DNA of 14,606 nucleotides from the NCBI GenBank assembly GCA_038259365.1, contig JBBSOW010000075.1, forward strand, positions 1-14,606, given 5' to 3'. A program made the position numbers and the translations under genes. The notes under the pieces were generated by a model, which saw only the letters and a program-made list of their open reading frames with translations, did not search any database and was not told the DNA's origin. This stretch comes from JBBSOW01 sp038259365 (lineage in GTDB: Bacteria; Actinomycetota; Actinomycetes; Propionibacteriales; Propionibacteriaceae). Within the stretch, counting starts at the first letter, position 1. Every line of letters starts with the position of its first letter. Positions 13,903-14,606 of this stretch are shown piece by piece.

Positions 13903-14606
13903 CCGAGGGGGCGCAGGGTGAGGATCTGCTCGCTACGACCAAACGCCCCCACCTCGTCGTGCAGGGTCGCGGACGTGAGCCCGACGCCGGTGGGTCCCAC
14001 CGAGGCGTCGATGTCGAGCCCGAGCCAGGCGCCCGTGGGCAGACGGAACAGATGCACGCTCAGATCGGTATTGGGAAAGATCCAGGCCTGGGGATCGAGC
14101 ACCGGGCTTATGCCGTTGGCGGTGTCGACCAGGCACATGAGTTGGGCCAGGTCGCTCACCGGTTCCTCGTGCACCAGCGCCACGGTGGAGCGCAGCCACG
14201 CTCGCCCCGTCCCGCGCTCCATATCCGGGCTAGCCCGCGGCTCCAGGGTTTTGATGTAACCGCCCGGCCAGAGCGACATGCCGTCCCACGCCGGTTGTCG
14301 ATCCCGGCGCGGCATGGCGGGGGCATGATCGACGGCGACCGCCGAACTGTCGGTGCGCGCCAACCGCCAGACGCGAGCCGCAACGACGATCCGCTCCGCC
14401 GCCAAGATCTGCACCTCAGCGAGTTCGATGGTGCGGCCCGGGCGCAGCGTCGTCACTCGGGCTTGCAGCTCGCCGAGCGGAATCTGGCCGTAGATGTCGT
14501 AGCTGATGCGCGCGATCTGCAGGTGGGGTCGCTCCTGCTCACGATTGTGCTGTTCGAGGGCGTGCACGGCGAGTCCGGAGACACACCCCATGTGTTGCTC
14601 ATCGGT
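13899..14606 (-). CDS. Thioesterase family protein, double hotdog (5' end outside window)
   Basis: Second acyl-CoA thioesterase-like gene, of the actinobacterial TesB-like (4HBT_3-type) group rather than canonical TesB. The frame is open to the window edge: five codons (TDEQH) precede the ATG at 14591, and the family motif normally reads through this point, so 14591 is not the true start. The N-terminal hotdog segment includes VHALEQHN, ARISYDIYGQIPLGEL and a glutamate-rich strand after RPGRTIEL. The C-terminal hotdog includes LVDTANGISPVLDPQ, FPNTDLSVHLFRLPTGAW, LDIDASVGPTGVGL and LHDEVGAFGRSEQ, all characteristic of this family. Substrate is unknown. It overlaps the M3 peptidase stop by 4 bp in opposite orientation (CTAG at 13899-13902), and there is no terminator between them. 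Probably about 40 residues are missing at the N-terminus. Confidence 0.85.
   Translation of the reverse strand, partial: TDEQHMGCVSGLAVHALEQHNREQERPHLQIARISYDIYGQIPLGELQARVTTLRPGRTIELAEVQILAAERIVVAARVWRLARTDSSAVAVDHAPAMPRRDRQPAWDGMSLWPGGYIKTLEPRASPDMERGTGRAWLRSTVALVHEEPVSDLAQLMCLVDTANGISPVLDPQAWIFPNTDLSVHLFRLPTGAWLGLDIDASVGPTGVGLTSATLHDEVGAFGRSEQILTLRPLG

Noticed and set aside
1..14606. tRNA genes, rRNA, CRISPR arrays, insertion sequences, phage or toxin-antitoxin genes
   Set aside because: None was seen on either strand; the gaps are too short or contain only the small structures listed.

Overview
This window is a high-GC stretch with short intergenic gaps. It looks like an actinobacterial chromosome. 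The reasons are a B12-dependent (class II) ribonucleotide reductase, a PAC2 protein of the mycobacterial Rv2714/Rv2125 type, a methyltransferase resembling Rv2258c, an HD-GYP protein ending in a LuxR helix-turn-helix, a SigB/HrdD-like group 2 sigma factor, GTG starts, and TANNNT boxes placed as for leaderless transcripts. The genus cannot be fixed from this window. I see no mobile element, CRISPR array, rRNA or tRNA.

Layout. Bases 1-690 are the 3' end of nrdJ, followed by a strong hairpin. Bases 828-3600 hold two minus-strand genes: a Rv2258c-like methyltransferase and, downstream of it, the tandem-HD/LuxR regulator. This is the accessory-looking part of the window. A 342-bp divergent intergenic region separates the methyltransferase from a two-domain universal stress protein (3943-4866). 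Next comes a plus-strand housekeeping run: hrpA RNA helicase (4905-8804), a PAC2 protein (8822-9712) and a tesB-type acyl-CoA thioesterase (9716-10573). Convergent to tesB is the sigma factor (10675-11634, minus), with an intrinsic terminator between them. A richly structured divergent region (11635-11889) separates the sigma gene from an M3-family zinc oligopeptidase (11890-13902). The peptidase stop codon overlaps the stop of a convergent, window-truncated second thioesterase (13899-14606, minus).

How the genes fit together. PAC2 and tesB are spaced like an operon (3 bp apart). The grouping of a B12-RNR, a PAC2 protein and a SigB-like factor recalls the sigB to lexA neighbourhood of mycobacteria, where sigB, a PAC2-type gene, nrdR and lexA lie close together. 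The biology suggested is DNA precursor supply, RNA processing, stress sigma control and peptide or acyl-CoA turnover.

No clearly undescribed system is present. The best leads are the repeat-dense sigma/peptidase promoter region, which includes a possible ECF-type promoter for the sigma gene; an alanine at the sigma position matching E. coli sigma70 R584; a valine at an expected HD-domain metal-ligand aspartate in the HD-GYP/LuxR protein; and three candidate leaderless starts.
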